From the NCBI RefSeq assembly GCF_037023735.1, contig NZ_CP146069.1:310001-374000 (forward strand): a stretch of DNA of 64,000 nucleotides. The letters are read 5' to 3'. Shown here piece by piece: positions 9,307-18,839 of this stretch. The stretch is from Roseovarius sp. S88. Its GTDB lineage: Bacteria; Pseudomonadota; Alphaproteobacteria; Rhodobacterales; Rhodobacteraceae. The notes beneath the pieces were generated by a model. The model saw nothing but the letters and a program-made list of their open reading frames with translations. It searched no databases and was not told where the DNA came from. The stretch's first letter is position 1; each line of letters begins with the position of its first letter. A program made the translations under genes and the position numbers.

Positions 9307-10026
9307 ATGCACATCCTTGTCCTGCAACATGAACGCGTCGAACACCCCGGCGTTTTCCGTGATTTCCTGAAAGAAGACGGGCACACGTGGGATGCTGTAG
9401 AGCTTGATGAAGGAGAGCCTCTGCCATCTATTGATGGCTACGATGCGCTTTGGGTTATGGGCGGCCCGATGGACACGTGGCAAGAAGACGAGCACCCGTG
9501 GCTGAAAGAAGAAAAAGCCTTCATTCGGAATGCAGTAGAGGAGCGTGGCTTACCTTATCTGGGGCTTTGCCTCGGTCATCAGCTTCTGGCCGAAGCGCTG
9601 GGCGGCAAGGTGGAGCCAGCCAAGACCCCGGAAATCGGTGTGCTAGAGGTGCAGCTCACCGAGGCCGGAGCCAGCGGTGTTTTCTTCGATGGTGTTCCTG
9701 AAGTTTTTGAATGCCTGCAATGGCACTCGGCCGAAGTCACTGCGATCCCTGCAGGCACACAGGTTCTGGCCACATCACCGGCCTGCGCAGTACAGGCGAT
9801 GAAATGGGGGACGCGTGCGTTTTCCACGCAATTCCATGTCGAGATCGAAGCTGATACCGTGCACAACTGGAACAACATTCCCGAATATGCTGGTGCGCTC
9901 GATAAGGCGATTGGCAAGGGCAAGGTGACAGAGCTTGAAGCGGCCTGTGCTGAACGCATGGAGACGTTCAATTCCATGGCCGAGCGGCTTTACATCAACT
10001 GGTTACAAGCCACAGCACGCACCTGA
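9307..10026 (+). CDS. Class I glutamine amidotransferase-like protein
   Basis: This 239-residue protein is a stand-alone type 1 amidotransferase. The nucleophile elbow 'YLGLCLGHQLLAEALGG' places the catalytic Cys near residue 88, and the His-x-Glu pair is in 'TQFHVEIE' near 178. 'LWVMGGPMD' is the oxyanion-strand motif. GGAGG lies 5 bases before the ATG. No synthetase partner is next to it, so the substrate cannot be named; relatives are annotated as GMP-synthase-like or gamma-glutamyl hydrolases. Its stop codon abuts that of the converging GMC oxidoreductase gene with no spacer. Confidence 0.85.
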   Translation: MHILVLQHERVEHPGVFRDFLKEDGHTWDAVELDEGEPLPSIDGYDALWVMGGPMDTWQEDEHPWLKEEKAFIRNAVEERGLPYLGLCLGHQLLAEALGGKVEPAKTPEIGVLEVQLTEAGASGVFFDGVPEVFECLQWHSAEVTAIPAGTQVLATSPACAVQAMKWGTRAFSTQFHVEIEADTVHNWNNIPEYAGALDKAIGKGKVTELEAACAERMETFNSMAERLYINWLQATART

Positions 10027-11673
10027 TCAGGCGTTCTCAAACGAAAAGCGCGCTTTGACCGGCTCCAACTGCGGCGTCCCCGAAATGTAATCTGCCGCTC
10101 GCGCTGCGATCATCTGCGTTGGCGCGTTGAGATTGGCGCTGATCACCTTGGGCATGACAGAGGCATCCACGACCCGTAGCCCCTCAATCCCATGCACGCG
10201 GAACCGATCATCCACAACGGCATCTGGCCCGTCCCCCATGCGGCATGTGCCACAGGGATGGAAATCCGTCGTCACATTCGCGCGTACCCATTCGGCGATC
10301 TCGGCATCGCTTTTGACATCCGGTCCGGGGTCAATTTCTGTGTCTCTGAGCCCATCAAACGCACGTTGCGAAAAAAGCTCTCGCGCCCGGTGCACGCCCT
10401 CAACCAACTCGCGCACGTCATGTGCGTCGGAGAGATAGTTGAATTGCAGAAGTGGATGTGTGTTCGGGTCAGGTGAAACCAGCCGAAGATGCCCAACACT
10501 GCGAGGTCTGAGCTGATCCACATGACAGGCAAAAGCCTGCATCAATGTGATCTTGTTGCCTTTGTACTCAAAACCCACAGGGCCGAAGTGATATTGCAAA
10601 TTGGGATAGCGAACGTCTCTATTCCCGCGGATCAATCCGCCCGCTTCCCATATGTTGGATGCAGCAACCCCGTCGCGTGCAAACACCCATCGGACCCCAG
10701 CGCGGAGTTTGTTCCAGGGCCGGTCCACGCGGTGGATAGGATAAGATTTCAGACACTCAAACTGCAGGATAACACTCGCGTGGTCTTGCAAGTTGCGACC
10801 GACGCCAGGCAAGTCATGCGCCACTTCAAGGCCGATCTCTTTAAGGTGGTCCGCAGGTCCAATGCCAGAGAGCATCAGCAGCTGAGGTGAATTGATAGCG
10901 CCGCCTGAAAGAATGATTTCGCGACCAGCGACCACGGAGAAAGTTTCCTTGCCCTGAGAGACCTCTACTCCGGTTGCGCGATTGCCGCTGACCCGAATGC
11001 GCTGCACCATCGCACGTGTCAGGAGCGTGACGTTTCCCCTCTGCAATGCCGGGCGAAGATGCGCCACCGCCGCAGAGCACCGCCGCCCGTTGCGCTTAGT
11101 TGCGTCCAGTCGCGCAACGCCTTCCGGATTGTGGCCATTCAGATCATCAGACTGCCCTTGGCCAGCTTGCACACCCGCCTCAATAAAGGCGTCGTACAGC
11201 GGATTGTCGTAGCTGCCCGGCATTGTCCCCAAAGGTCCGCTATCCCCACGATAGGTGTCACCGCCACCGGCATAGGTTTCGCCTGCACGAAAATAAGGAA
11301 GACAGTTTTCGTAGCGCCAGTCCGACAGGCCAAACTCATCTGCCCATGCTTCGTAGTCCAGAGGATGACCGCGCATGTAGACCATGGAGTTGATCGAAGA
11401 GGACCCACCAACGACCTTGCCGCGCGGCATGAAAATCTCACGATCAAAACACGACTGTTCAGGGGATGTATTGTAATTCCAGTTCAGCTTTGGATCACGC
11501 CAGGCCTTGTAAACACCGGCTGGCATGTGGATCATAAGATCACGGTCCATTGGGCCTGCTTCAAGGATCAGGATGCTTTTGGATGAGTCGGCCCCCAGTT
11601 TGTTGGCTAATGTACATCCGGCTGACCCGGCACCGATGATGATATAGTCATACTGAGATGCGATCTGGCTCAT
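10027..11673 (-). CDS. GMC-family FAD oxidoreductase, choline-dehydrogenase-like
   Basis: The 548-residue protein has the GMC fold. The FAD-binding 'YIIIGAGSAGCTLANKL' starts at residue 11, GMC signature 1 is around 'GKVVGGSSSINSMVYMRG', signature 2 is 'GAINSPQLLMLSGIG', and the catalytic C-terminus has 'FHPCGTCRMG'. The family oxidises alcohols such as choline; the sequence is BetA-like, but no betB or betI is adjacent, so the substrate is left open (choline or another primary alcohol). The start overlaps the zapE stop by 4 bases (11670-11673), making it the second gene of a zapE-GMC pair. Confidence 0.88.
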   Translation of the reverse strand: MSQIASQYDYIIIGAGSAGCTLANKLGADSSKSILILEAGPMDRDLMIHMPAGVYKAWRDPKLNWNYNTSPEQSCFDREIFMPRGKVVGGSSSINSMVYMRGHPLDYEAWADEFGLSDWRYENCLPYFRAGETYAGGGDTYRGDSGPLGTMPGSYDNPLYDAFIEAGVQAGQGQSDDLNGHNPEGVARLDATKRNGRRCSAAVAHLRPALQRGNVTLLTRAMVQRIRVSGNRATGVEVSQGKETFSVVAGREIILSGGAINSPQLLMLSGIGPADHLKEIGLEVAHDLPGVGRNLQDHASVILQFECLKSYPIHRVDRPWNKLRAGVRWVFARDGVAASNIWEAGGLIRGNRDVRYPNLQYHFGPVGFEYKGNKITLMQAFACHVDQLRPRSVGHLRLVSPDPNTHPLLQFNYLSDAHDVRELVEGVHRARELFSQRAFDGLRDTEIDPGPDVKSDAEIAEWVRANVTTDFHPCGTCRMGDGPDAVVDDRFRVHGIEGLRVVDASVMPKVISANLNAPTQMIAARAADYISGTPQLEPVKARFSFENA

Positions 11674-12731
11674 GCGTCGTCGCCCCAGCCATCGGATTGC
11701 ATCTCTCTCAGGCGGCTTGCCGTGCGTTCGAACTCAAATGTACCTTCGCCTTCGATATAGAGAAACTCAGGCGTGGCCGCCGCGGAACACACAATGCGCA
11801 CCTTGGCCTCATAAAGCGCGTCGATCAATGTCACGAAACGCTTTGCTTCGTTGTAGTTCGAACGCCCCAAAAGTGGTACGTCTTCCAACACCAAAACCCG
11901 CGCCGCCTGTGCCAGTGCAAGATAATCCGCGGCACCCAAGGGCCGTCCGCACAGATCATAGAACGAAGCGCGCGCCACACCGTTGTGAAAGGCGGGGATT
12001 TCGACGTCTCGTTTATTGACGACAAGTGTCAAAGGCGCACCCTTACCGTCTGTCAGATCATCCCAAACGGATTGAATGGCCGCGCGTGCCTCGGGATTGA
12101 TAGGCGTGAAGTAGCTGGGTGTTCCGGCCAGACGCCCCTGCCTATAATCTGTTGGGCTGACCATTTCATGCACGATCATGCGCTCTTTCAACAAGTCAAT
12201 GAATGGCAAAAAGAGCTGACGGTTCAGCCCATCTTTGTACAAGTCGTCGGGCACCCGGTTCGAGGTTGTCACAACCGCAACGCCAGCTTCAAAAAGCGCC
12301 TCAAAAAGACGTCCCACGATCATGGCATCGGTAATGTCGGTGATCTGCATCTCGTCAAAGGCGAGACAGCGCAGGTTGTCCGAAACTGATTTCGCCACCG
12401 GAAGAAGCGCGTCCTCGGCCCCCTCTTCACGCGCCTTGTGAAGCCCGGCATGAATCTCTTGCATGAAGGCGTGAAAATGCACACGCCGGTTCGGCACGGT
12501 TAGCGTCTCAACGAACATGTCCATCAACATGGATTTGCCACGCCCAACGCCACCCCAGAGATAAAGTCCCATAGGGGCCTCGGTCTTTTTTCGGAAAAGC
12601 CCCTTCTTGACCGGTTTTGCAAGCTCCTCCCGGATACGCTCAAATTGCGGTATCACCGCCTCTTGCGCGTCATCGCGGGTCAGAACCCCCTCAGAGACAA
12701 GCCGTTCATATCGCTCGATCAGCGTTTCCAT
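11670..12731 (-). CDS. zapE: AFG1-like ATPase, cell division protein ZapE
   Basis: From ATG 12731 the product is 353 residues ('METLIERYERLVSEGVL'); the frame extends further upstream, but that part is not protein-like. The Walker A motif is 'GGVGRGKSMLMD', Walker B is 'LAFDEMQITD', and 'TTSNRVPDDLYKDGLNR' is a typical AFG1/LACE1 signature. In bacteria ZapE associates with the Z-ring under stress; mitochondrial homologues help protein turnover. The gene overlaps the downstream GMC oxidoreductase gene by 4 bases. The start faces the MFS gene with about 130 bp between. Confidence 0.93.
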   Translation of the reverse strand: METLIERYERLVSEGVLTRDDAQEAVIPQFERIREELAKPVKKGLFRKKTEAPMGLYLWGGVGRGKSMLMDMFVETLTVPNRRVHFHAFMQEIHAGLHKAREEGAEDALLPVAKSVSDNLRCLAFDEMQITDITDAMIVGRLFEALFEAGVAVVTTSNRVPDDLYKDGLNRQLFLPFIDLLKERMIVHEMVSPTDYRQGRLAGTPSYFTPINPEARAAIQSVWDDLTDGKGAPLTLVVNKRDVEIPAFHNGVARASFYDLCGRPLGAADYLALAQAARVLVLEDVPLLGRSNYNEAKRFVTLIDALYEAKVRIVCSAAATPEFLYIEGEGTFEFERTASRLREMQSDGWGDDA

Positions 12732-12861
12732 AAAAGTTGGATAACGAAGCCAATCGACAGAGAAAAGGAGGAACAGGATCAGCAATCGGAATTGTACCCG
12801 GCACAAAAGCTGAATTGACGGGCGTTCCCGCTCCATTCAGACTGCGTGTCCGGAGGCCTTG

Positions 12862-14103
12862 ATGCAGAAGTCGACACCCCTCTTTACCCCGGTTCTGATT
12901 GCAGGCGGCCTGATCCTTCTGGTGTCCTTCGCAATCCGCTCTTCCTTTGGTGTGTTTCAAATTCCCATCGCCGAAGAGTTCGGTTGGCTTCGTGCTGAAT
13001 TCAGTTTGGCCATCGCTATACAGAACCTCGCGTGGGGCATTGGTCAGCCGATCTTTGGCGCGATTGCTGAAAAGATTGGCGACCGAAAGGCCATCATCAT
13101 CGGCACACTCCTCTATGCCGCAGGCCTTGTGCTGTCGTCCTTTGCGGTCACGCCAGAGGCGCATCAATTCTATGAGGTTCTTGTTGGCTTCGGAGTGGCA
13201 GGAACCGGGTTTGGTGTGATTCTGGCCATTGTGGGTCGTGCCAGCAGCGACGAGAACCGCTCGATGAGCCTGGCCATTGCCGCTGCTGCCGGATCCGGCG
13301 GACAGATTGTCGGCCCTCCTATCGCAGAGGCGCTCTTGGCGGTCATGCCCTGGCAAAGCGTTTTCGTCCTCTTTGCGGTAGCAATTCTGGGGGTTCTGCT
13401 ATTGCTGCCGATGTTGCGTGCGCCAAGTGACGCTGGTCCCGCGGCTCTCGAAGAATCCCTGAGCCAGATGCTGGGCCGCGCTTTTCGCGATCCCAGCTAT
13501 ACACTCATATTCCTGGGCTTCTTCTCCTGCGGCTATCAGCTTGGGTTCATCACCGCGCATTTCCCAGCCTTCGTCACCGAGGTTTGCGGCCCTATCGAGC
13601 CGGGCAGCCTCTTGCACGGCATGGGTGTGACAACAACATCCGCGCTGGGCGCGATGGCGATTGCGCTTATTGGCGCGGCCAATATCGGCGGCACGCTTCT
13701 GGCAGGATGGTTGGGCAAGAGTTACTCTAAAAAATACCTTCTGGCCGGGATTTATACCGGCAGAACCTTGATCGCTGCGGTGTTCATTTTGCTGCCCGTG
13801 ACACCGACGTCCGTCGTCCTGTTTTCCATTGGCATGGGATCCCTTTGGCTGGCCACTGTGCCGCTGACCAGCGGGTTGATCGCGCATATCTACGGGCTGC
13901 GCTACATGGGCACGCTCTACGGGATTGTGTTCTTTAGCCATCAGCTTGGAAGCTTTCTTGGCATTTGGCTCGGCGGGCGCATGTATGACGTTTTTGGGGA
14001 TTACAATCTTGTTTGGTGGATTGGTGTCGGCGTCGGGGCTTTTTCGGCCATTGTACATCTCCCCATCCGGGAACGCGCCTTGCAAACACCTCAGCCGGCC
14101 TGA
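12862..14103 (+). CDS. MFS transporter (12 TM)
   Basis: The 413-residue membrane protein starts at ATG 12862, preceded by CCGGAGG with 5-base spacing (a TTG three bases earlier is too close to it). About twelve hydrophobic segments are visible. The family's loop 2-3 motif appears as 'AEKIGDRKAI'. The sequence is nearest to the oxalate/formate or monocarboxylate antiporter branch; the substrate is unknown. It converges with the alpha/beta hydrolase gene, 3 bases from its stop. Confidence 0.85.
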   Translation: MQKSTPLFTPVLIAGGLILLVSFAIRSSFGVFQIPIAEEFGWLRAEFSLAIAIQNLAWGIGQPIFGAIAEKIGDRKAIIIGTLLYAAGLVLSSFAVTPEAHQFYEVLVGFGVAGTGFGVILAIVGRASSDENRSMSLAIAAAAGSGGQIVGPPIAEALLAVMPWQSVFVLFAVAILGVLLLLPMLRAPSDAGPAALEESLSQMLGRAFRDPSYTLIFLGFFSCGYQLGFITAHFPAFVTEVCGPIEPGSLLHGMGVTTTSALGAMAIALIGAANIGGTLLAGWLGKSYSKKYLLAGIYTGRTLIAAVFILLPVTPTSVVLFSIGMGSLWLATVPLTSGLIAHIYGLRYMGTLYGIVFFSHQLGSFLGIWLGGRMYDVFGDYNLVWWIGVGVGAFSAIVHLPIRERALQTPQPA

Positions 14104-14106
14104 GGC

Positions 14107-15027
14107 TCAGCGCTTCAGCAAGTCCAATGCTTTTCCGACATCCTCGACGCATGTGTATGTGAGCGAGTGCCCCGCACCTTCGATGACTTCATGACGCGCA
14201 GCCCGGTTCCATTCAGCCAGCTTACCCAGCCCGGAGATAGGGATCACATCGTCCTCGCGTCCCCAGATCGCCAGGACAGGGATACCCGCCTTGGCAATGG
14301 CGCGATGCGCCGGTTCCAGATCCTCATCCAGAACACCGCGCAGCGATGACCACATGGCGTGAGCAAATCCACGGCGGCGGGTTTCGGCGGTTTGCATGTC
14401 ATAGATATCCGGAATGGCCGCAGGTGTGCTCCGCTCGGACTCGATCCCTTGTCTGAGGACTTTGGAAAAAAACGCATAGGTCACCCAACGACCGAACCAC
14501 TCGTATTTGGTAATAAGATCGGCGATGGAACCCAGGTCGTGCCCCAGGCCTGCAGGCGCGATTAGGCAAAGTTGCCGCAGCCTGTCTGGATGCTCTGCTG
14601 CATAGCGCGCGACAATCGCACCGCCCATGGAGTACCCCAGCAACGTGATGTCGTCCTCTACACCTTGGTGTTCCAAAAGCGCGTTGAGTTGTGCATTGAA
14701 AAACGCGCCATCCTGCTCACCGCGTGGGCGATCAGAATACCCTCGCCCATAGAGATCAAAAACCAACACCCGAAACCCCAGGCCCCCCAGATGTTCAGCC
14801 ACAGGCCCCCACACAAAGGACGGCGTGCTCAGTCCATGCACACAGACGGCAACCGGCCCCTCATCGGCACCCAGCCATTGATAGTGCACCCGGCCTTTCG
14901 GCAGGTCCGCAAACGCCCCCGGCGCAGATGCCTGCGCCGCCCTGTTCATTCCGGGGCGTGTCAGGTCGAGCATAAACGGTCCGAAAACAACAAGCGCCAC
15001 GAGCCCAATCAAAACCCACCAGATCAT
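14107..15027 (-). CDS. Alpha/beta hydrolase with N-terminal membrane anchor
   Basis: The 306-residue hydrolase has a hydrophobic N-terminus ('MIWWVLIGLVALVVFGPFML' contains the segment) that probably anchors it. The nucleophile elbow is 'LLGYSMGGAIVARYA' (Ser near 132), the acid lies in 'AIWGREDDVIP', and the catalytic His is in 'IEGAGHSLTY'. It is the last gene of a minus-strand operon beginning at 21328; its start overlaps the preceding gene by 4 bases. The substrate is unknown; relatives act on esters, epoxides or acyl compounds. Confidence 0.85.
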   Translation of the reverse strand: MIWWVLIGLVALVVFGPFMLDLTRPGMNRAAQASAPGAFADLPKGRVHYQWLGADEGPVAVCVHGLSTPSFVWGPVAEHLGGLGFRVLVFDLYGRGYSDRPRGEQDGAFFNAQLNALLEHQGVEDDITLLGYSMGGAIVARYAAEHPDRLRQLCLIAPAGLGHDLGSIADLITKYEWFGRWVTYAFFSKVLRQGIESERSTPAAIPDIYDMQTAETRRRGFAHAMWSSLRGVLDEDLEPAHRAIAKAGIPVLAIWGREDDVIPISGLGKLAEWNRAARHEVIEGAGHSLTYTCVEDVGKALDLLKR

Positions 15028-15941
15028 GAGGCCGCACGCCAGACATCGAGAATGTAACGGCTTGTCATCAAATCGAGATGCGCACCGCCGCCGTTCTTAA
15101 AAAGAGTGATGTCGCCCTCACTCTCACGCCGATATCTTTCTGGCTCATAATAGTCTGCGACCAGATGATCTCGCGTGATCGTTCCAGCCTCCAGCGGAAT
15201 CTTGATTTCTCCGATATGGCCCACAGTTGTGTCGTAGCTGTCGACAAAAACTCTTGAGCGTAAAAGCGCCTCGTCGTCCACTTCGCGCATATCGGGGCGA
15301 TAGGCCCCGATGACATCAATATGCTGTCCGGGTTGAAACCAGGCACCCTTTAGCAGGGGTTCGGTGGACATGGTGGCGGATGTCACAATGTCCGCCTGCT
15401 TCACGGCCTCTTCCAGATCAGCCATGATCTTTATACCGGGGCAGTCCAATTGCATCGCTTCGGCATTTCTCTGAGTACGGTTCCAAAGCAAGAACTCAGC
15501 CTCTGGAAACCCGGCACTATAGGCCTGAAATAGCGATCGCCCAACCGTCCCGGCCCCAACAATCAGAATTTTCCGGCTATCAGGTCGCGCCAGTTTGCGC
15601 GCGGCGTAAAGGCTGTCGCCTGCGGTCTTCCATTTGGTGACCAAATGAAAATCAATCACCGCTTCAAGCGCGCCATTCGCGTCTGAAAACACGCTGACTG
15701 ATCCATTGATCATCGGATTGCCTGCCTGAGGGTTCTTTGGGAATACTGTTGCTGACTTAACGGCCAAGCCCATCCCGTCAATCCACGCCGCTCGGCTCAG
15801 CAATGTGTCAGGATCACGGTAGAGGAACGTGTCACCGATCTCGGCCTTGGGTAAGCGGTGGCCTGCCTCGAAGGCGCCACACAAGGCGATCCAGTCAAGC
15901 CGCGCCTCACCTTCTGCAAATGGAATGATAGAGATAGTCAT
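15024..15941 (-). CDS. Ornithine cyclodeaminase / mu-crystallin family protein
   Basis: From ATG 15941 ('MTISIIPFAEGEARLDW') the product is 305 residues; a TTG at 15995 gives 18 more residues without family similarity. The NAD(P) fold 'ILIVGAGTVGRSLFQAY' and the family motifs 'KSATVFPKNP', 'VTSATMSTEPLL' and 'DVIGAYRPDMREVD' are clear. Members include ornithine cyclodeaminase, ketimine reductases and lysine cyclodeaminase, so the reaction cannot be fixed from sequence. It sits in the 8-gene operon between a DMT carrier and an alpha/beta hydrolase, with a 4-base overlap to the latter. Confidence 0.88.
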   Translation of the reverse strand: MTISIIPFAEGEARLDWIALCGAFEAGHRLPKAEIGDTFLYRDPDTLLSRAAWIDGMGLAVKSATVFPKNPQAGNPMINGSVSVFSDANGALEAVIDFHLVTKWKTAGDSLYAARKLARPDSRKILIVGAGTVGRSLFQAYSAGFPEAEFLLWNRTQRNAEAMQLDCPGIKIMADLEEAVKQADIVTSATMSTEPLLKGAWFQPGQHIDVIGAYRPDMREVDDEALLRSRVFVDSYDTTVGHIGEIKIPLEAGTITRDHLVADYYEPERYRRESEGDITLFKNGGGAHLDLMTSRYILDVWRAAS

Positions 15942-15999
15942 GACACGGCCCCGTTTGATTTCCTCCAACATGCGTGGATCACCATACGCGGTCAAACCT

Positions 16000-16953
16000 T
16001 CAGCGTGCGATCCGCGGCTTTTTGGGGTCGCTGACCGGCGCTCTGGATTCGCGCCACACCATGTAAAGCCCGGAGCTGAGGATCAATATGATCCCGATCC
16101 AGGCCGTCTTGTCGGGCCATGTCCCGAACACTGACACGCCCCAGAAGATGGCCATCGGCATCGAGACATATTCAAATGGTGCCGCAAAAGCCGCCTCTGA
16201 AATGCGGTAGGCCTGGCTGATGAAAAAGCCGCCCAAAAGGCCACTCACGCCAAGCATCACAAGGATCCACCAATCGCCGGGGTCAATCGGCCCCCAGGCC
16301 CGGAAAAGAAAGGCCAGAGACGGGTGATCCTGATCTGCGAATTTTCCATCGCCAAGTCCCAAACCAATCAAGCTGCACGCAACGAAAAAGGTAATTTGAA
16401 TGTAGACCGCCATGGTTGCCGCGGACTCGGTTCCGCCAACTCTTCGAGCCACGATATGGATCACGGCGTAAAGTACAGCGGCGGCCATGGGCAAAAGCGC
16501 GGCGATCTGAAACGCGGATGTGCCGGGTTTCACGATGATGAGAACGCCAAGAAAACCAACTGCAATGGCGCTCCAGCGACGGGGCCCGACGGCCTCTTTC
16601 AAAAACAGGATCGAAAATATGGTGATGACCAGCGGTGACACGAAGAAGACTGCAATCGCATCGGCAATGGGCATCGCGGCCAGACCCAGGAAAAGACAGG
16701 TATTGGCGGCGACCACACAAAGCCCGCGGAGCAGATGCGCACCGGGGCGGCGTGTGCGCAGAACTCTGATTCCATAAATTGGCAGGAAAAAGATCGCGAA
16801 TGTCGTCAGCGCTACCAGTGTTCGGTAGAAAACAATCTGGTGCAGGGCATAGTCGCCCGACAAGAACTTGATCCCGACATCGTTTAGCGAAAAGCAAATC
16901 ACGGCAACCAGAGCACAAAGCGCGCCAACAAGGTTGGTGCGCGTGGTGGTCAT
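16000..16953 (-). CDS. DMT-superfamily (EamA) transporter
   Basis: This 317-residue protein has ten hydrophobic segments in two EamA repeats (about 10-145 and 160-300). It probably exports a small metabolite such as an amino acid; the substrate is unknown. Its start overlaps yaiI by 4 bases. It is a paralogue of the DMT carrier at 31627-32613: both share phrases like '[14 protein letters not shown]'/'PLHQMVFARSTIGI' and '[10 protein letters not shown]'/'FFVGPLFITL'. Confidence 0.87.
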   Translation of the reverse strand: MTTTRTNLVGALCALVAVICFSLNDVGIKFLSGDYALHQIVFYRTLVALTTFAIFFLPIYGIRVLRTRRPGAHLLRGLCVVAANTCLFLGLAAMPIADAIAVFFVSPLVITIFSILFLKEAVGPRRWSAIAVGFLGVLIIVKPGTSAFQIAALLPMAAAVLYAVIHIVARRVGGTESAATMAVYIQITFFVACSLIGLGLGDGKFADQDHPSLAFLFRAWGPIDPGDWWILVMLGVSGLLGGFFISQAYRISEAAFAAPFEYVSMPMAIFWGVSVFGTWPDKTAWIGIILILSSGLYMVWRESRAPVSDPKKPRIAR

Positions 16954-17402
16954 GTCCGTGAACCCGCCATGCGCATGGCCCGTTCCAGAGCATCCAGAAA
17001 CCGGGACCGATCTGCCTTGCCAAAGCTTTTGCCGCCGCCTTGTCGAAATGGATCCGCCGAGCGCAGGTCGCTCATCAAGTCCCGCGTGGCCAGTACATTT
17101 CCGACGTTTTTCTCGGTCAGCATCTCGCCATTGTGCTTGAGTACCAAGGCACCGGCCTCAATGCACTTGGCGGCAAGCGGGATGTCCCCAGTCACAACCA
17201 CATCTCCAGCAGCGGCACGCTCGGCAATCCACATATCGGCCACGTCCGGACCTTCGGGGACGATCACCATCTCGACCAAAGGGTTTTGCGACATGCGCAA
17301 CCCGCCGTTCGAGACGAAATACATCTGTGCCTTGTGCCGTGTGCCAACACGCTCAATCTCTGCTTTCACAGGGCAGGCATCAGCATCAACATAGAGCGCC
17401 AT
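16950..17402 (-). CDS. yaiI: YaiI/YqxD family (DUF188) protein
   Basis: The 150-residue protein matches the YaiI/YqxD family, with '[18 protein letters not shown]' at the N-terminus, '[19 protein letters not shown]' in the middle and '[18 protein letters not shown]' near the C-terminus. The conserved acidic residues resemble a PIN-like nuclease fold, but no biochemical role is established that I know of. It lies inside a tight operon: 3 bases from sthA and a 4-base overlap with the DMT carrier. Confidence 0.93.
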   Translation of the reverse strand: MALYVDADACPVKAEIERVGTRHKAQMYFVSNGGLRMSQNPLVEMVIVPEGPDVADMWIAERAAAGDVVVTGDIPLAAKCIEAGALVLKHNGEMLTEKNVGNVLATRDLMSDLRSADPFRQGGGKSFGKADRSRFLDALERAMRMAGSRT

Positions 17403-17405
17403 GAC

Positions 17406-18836
17406 TTACGCGCTCGAAGAGTCAGAGCGTTTGACCTTGAACTCTTCTGGAATTGGCATCCTGTTGAACGCGTCCAACCCAGCAATCTTGTAGGCCTCGG
17501 CAAGGGTCGGATAGTTGAAGGTGTTCTGCACAAAGTAATCCACTGTGCCTTTGAGGTTCAGCACCGCTTGCGCGATATGGATCAGCTCCGTCGCGCCTTC
17601 GCCGACGATCTGTACGCCGAGTACCCTGCGCGTTTTGAGCGAGAACAACATCTTCAGCATCCCATGCTCAAGCCCCATTATATGGCCCCGTGACGTTTCC
17701 CGAAACCGCGCCACACCGACCTCATAAGGGATCCCGCGTTCACACATTTCCTCTTCTGACATGCCACAGGTCGAGATTTCCGGCACCGAATAGATGCCAT
17801 AAGGGAACCATGGCGATTCCGGCAACGTTGGTGTGTCGAGCGCATGACAGGCTGCAATTCGACCCTGTTGCAAAGAGGTTGACGCAAGCGAGGGCCGCCC
17901 GATTACATCGCCTGCCGCATAGATGTGCGGCACGGTCGTCTGATATGTCTTGCGATCTACTTCAAGCCGTCCGCGATGATCGGTTTCAAGCCCTGTCACC
18001 TTGAGATTGAGTTTCTCGGTCGCCCCCATGCGCCCTGCTGCAAACAGCAACATCTCTGCACGCACATGCCGCCCGTTTTCTAACGTCACTTCGACATGTT
18101 CGCCAGCATCCTCAATCGTTTGAATAGCCGAGCCAAGCCGTAAATCGACACCGTTTTCCCGGATTTGATGCGTAAAGTCCTGAATGAGCGTGTTGTCGAT
18201 GAAATCGAGGAACGTTTCGCGCGGCTCGATAAGTGTCACGCGCACATCCAGCGTCGAGAACATCGTCGCGTATTCAACGCCAATGACACCGGCACCCACC
18301 ACAATCAGGCTTCGTGGGATTCGCGCCAGTTCCAGAAACTCATCGCTATCAACGATTGTGCGTTTGTTGAAAGGCACATCGTCGGGCCGATAGGTCTTGG
18401 TGCCCGTGGCAATCAAAAACCGATCTGCCGAAAGCCGTGTTACTTCCCCGGCCTCAGTGGCCACTTCGATCTCGTTGGGCCCGACAAAACTGGCCAGCCC
18501 ATGCAACGTATCGACATGGTTTCGGTTGAACTGATGCTCCAGCAGGTCAACTTCGTAGTCGAGCGTTTTGTGAAGCCGCACCTTGAGGTCCTGCGCTTCA
18601 ATGTCGTCTTTCACCCGATAGGAACGCCCGTAAAAGCTCCGTTCGCGCCAGCCGGACAGGTTCAGAACCGTTTCACGCAGGGTCTTGGATGGGATCGTCC
18701 CGGTGTGTACTGACACTCCGCCCAGGCGATCCTTGCGATCAATGACAAGCACACGTCGTTTCAGCTTACCCGCCTGAATGGCGGCTGCACGACCTGCGGG
18801 ACCAGAGCCGATGATAATGAGATCGTAGTGGCTCAT
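17406..18836 (-). CDS. sthA: Soluble pyridine nucleotide transhydrogenase
   Basis: The 476-residue flavoprotein belongs to the pyridine nucleotide disulfide oxidoreductase family, with the FAD motif 'LIIIGSGPAGRAAAIQAGK' at residues 5-23 and the NAD motif 'LIVVGAGVIGVEYATMF'. In the position of the redox disulfide it has 'GGVSVHTGTIPSKTLRE', with no cysteine at all, which marks SthA rather than lipoamide dehydrogenase or glutathione reductase. SthA passes electrons between NADPH and NAD+ in the cytoplasm. The gene lies 3 bases downstream of fghA in the same operon, so formaldehyde oxidation and redox balance may be co-expressed. Confidence 0.93.
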   Translation of the reverse strand: MSHYDLIIIGSGPAGRAAAIQAGKLKRRVLVIDRKDRLGGVSVHTGTIPSKTLRETVLNLSGWRERSFYGRSYRVKDDIEAQDLKVRLHKTLDYEVDLLEHQFNRNHVDTLHGLASFVGPNEIEVATEAGEVTRLSADRFLIATGTKTYRPDDVPFNKRTIVDSDEFLELARIPRSLIVVGAGVIGVEYATMFSTLDVRVTLIEPRETFLDFIDNTLIQDFTHQIRENGVDLRLGSAIQTIEDAGEHVEVTLENGRHVRAEMLLFAAGRMGATEKLNLKVTGLETDHRGRLEVDRKTYQTTVPHIYAAGDVIGRPSLASTSLQQGRIAACHALDTPTLPESPWFPYGIYSVPEISTCGMSEEEMCERGIPYEVGVARFRETSRGHIMGLEHGMLKMLFSLKTRRVLGVQIVGEGATELIHIAQAVLNLKGTVDYFVQNTFNYPTLAEAYKIAGLDAFNRMPIPEEFKVKRSDSSSA

Positions 18837-18839
18837 CGT

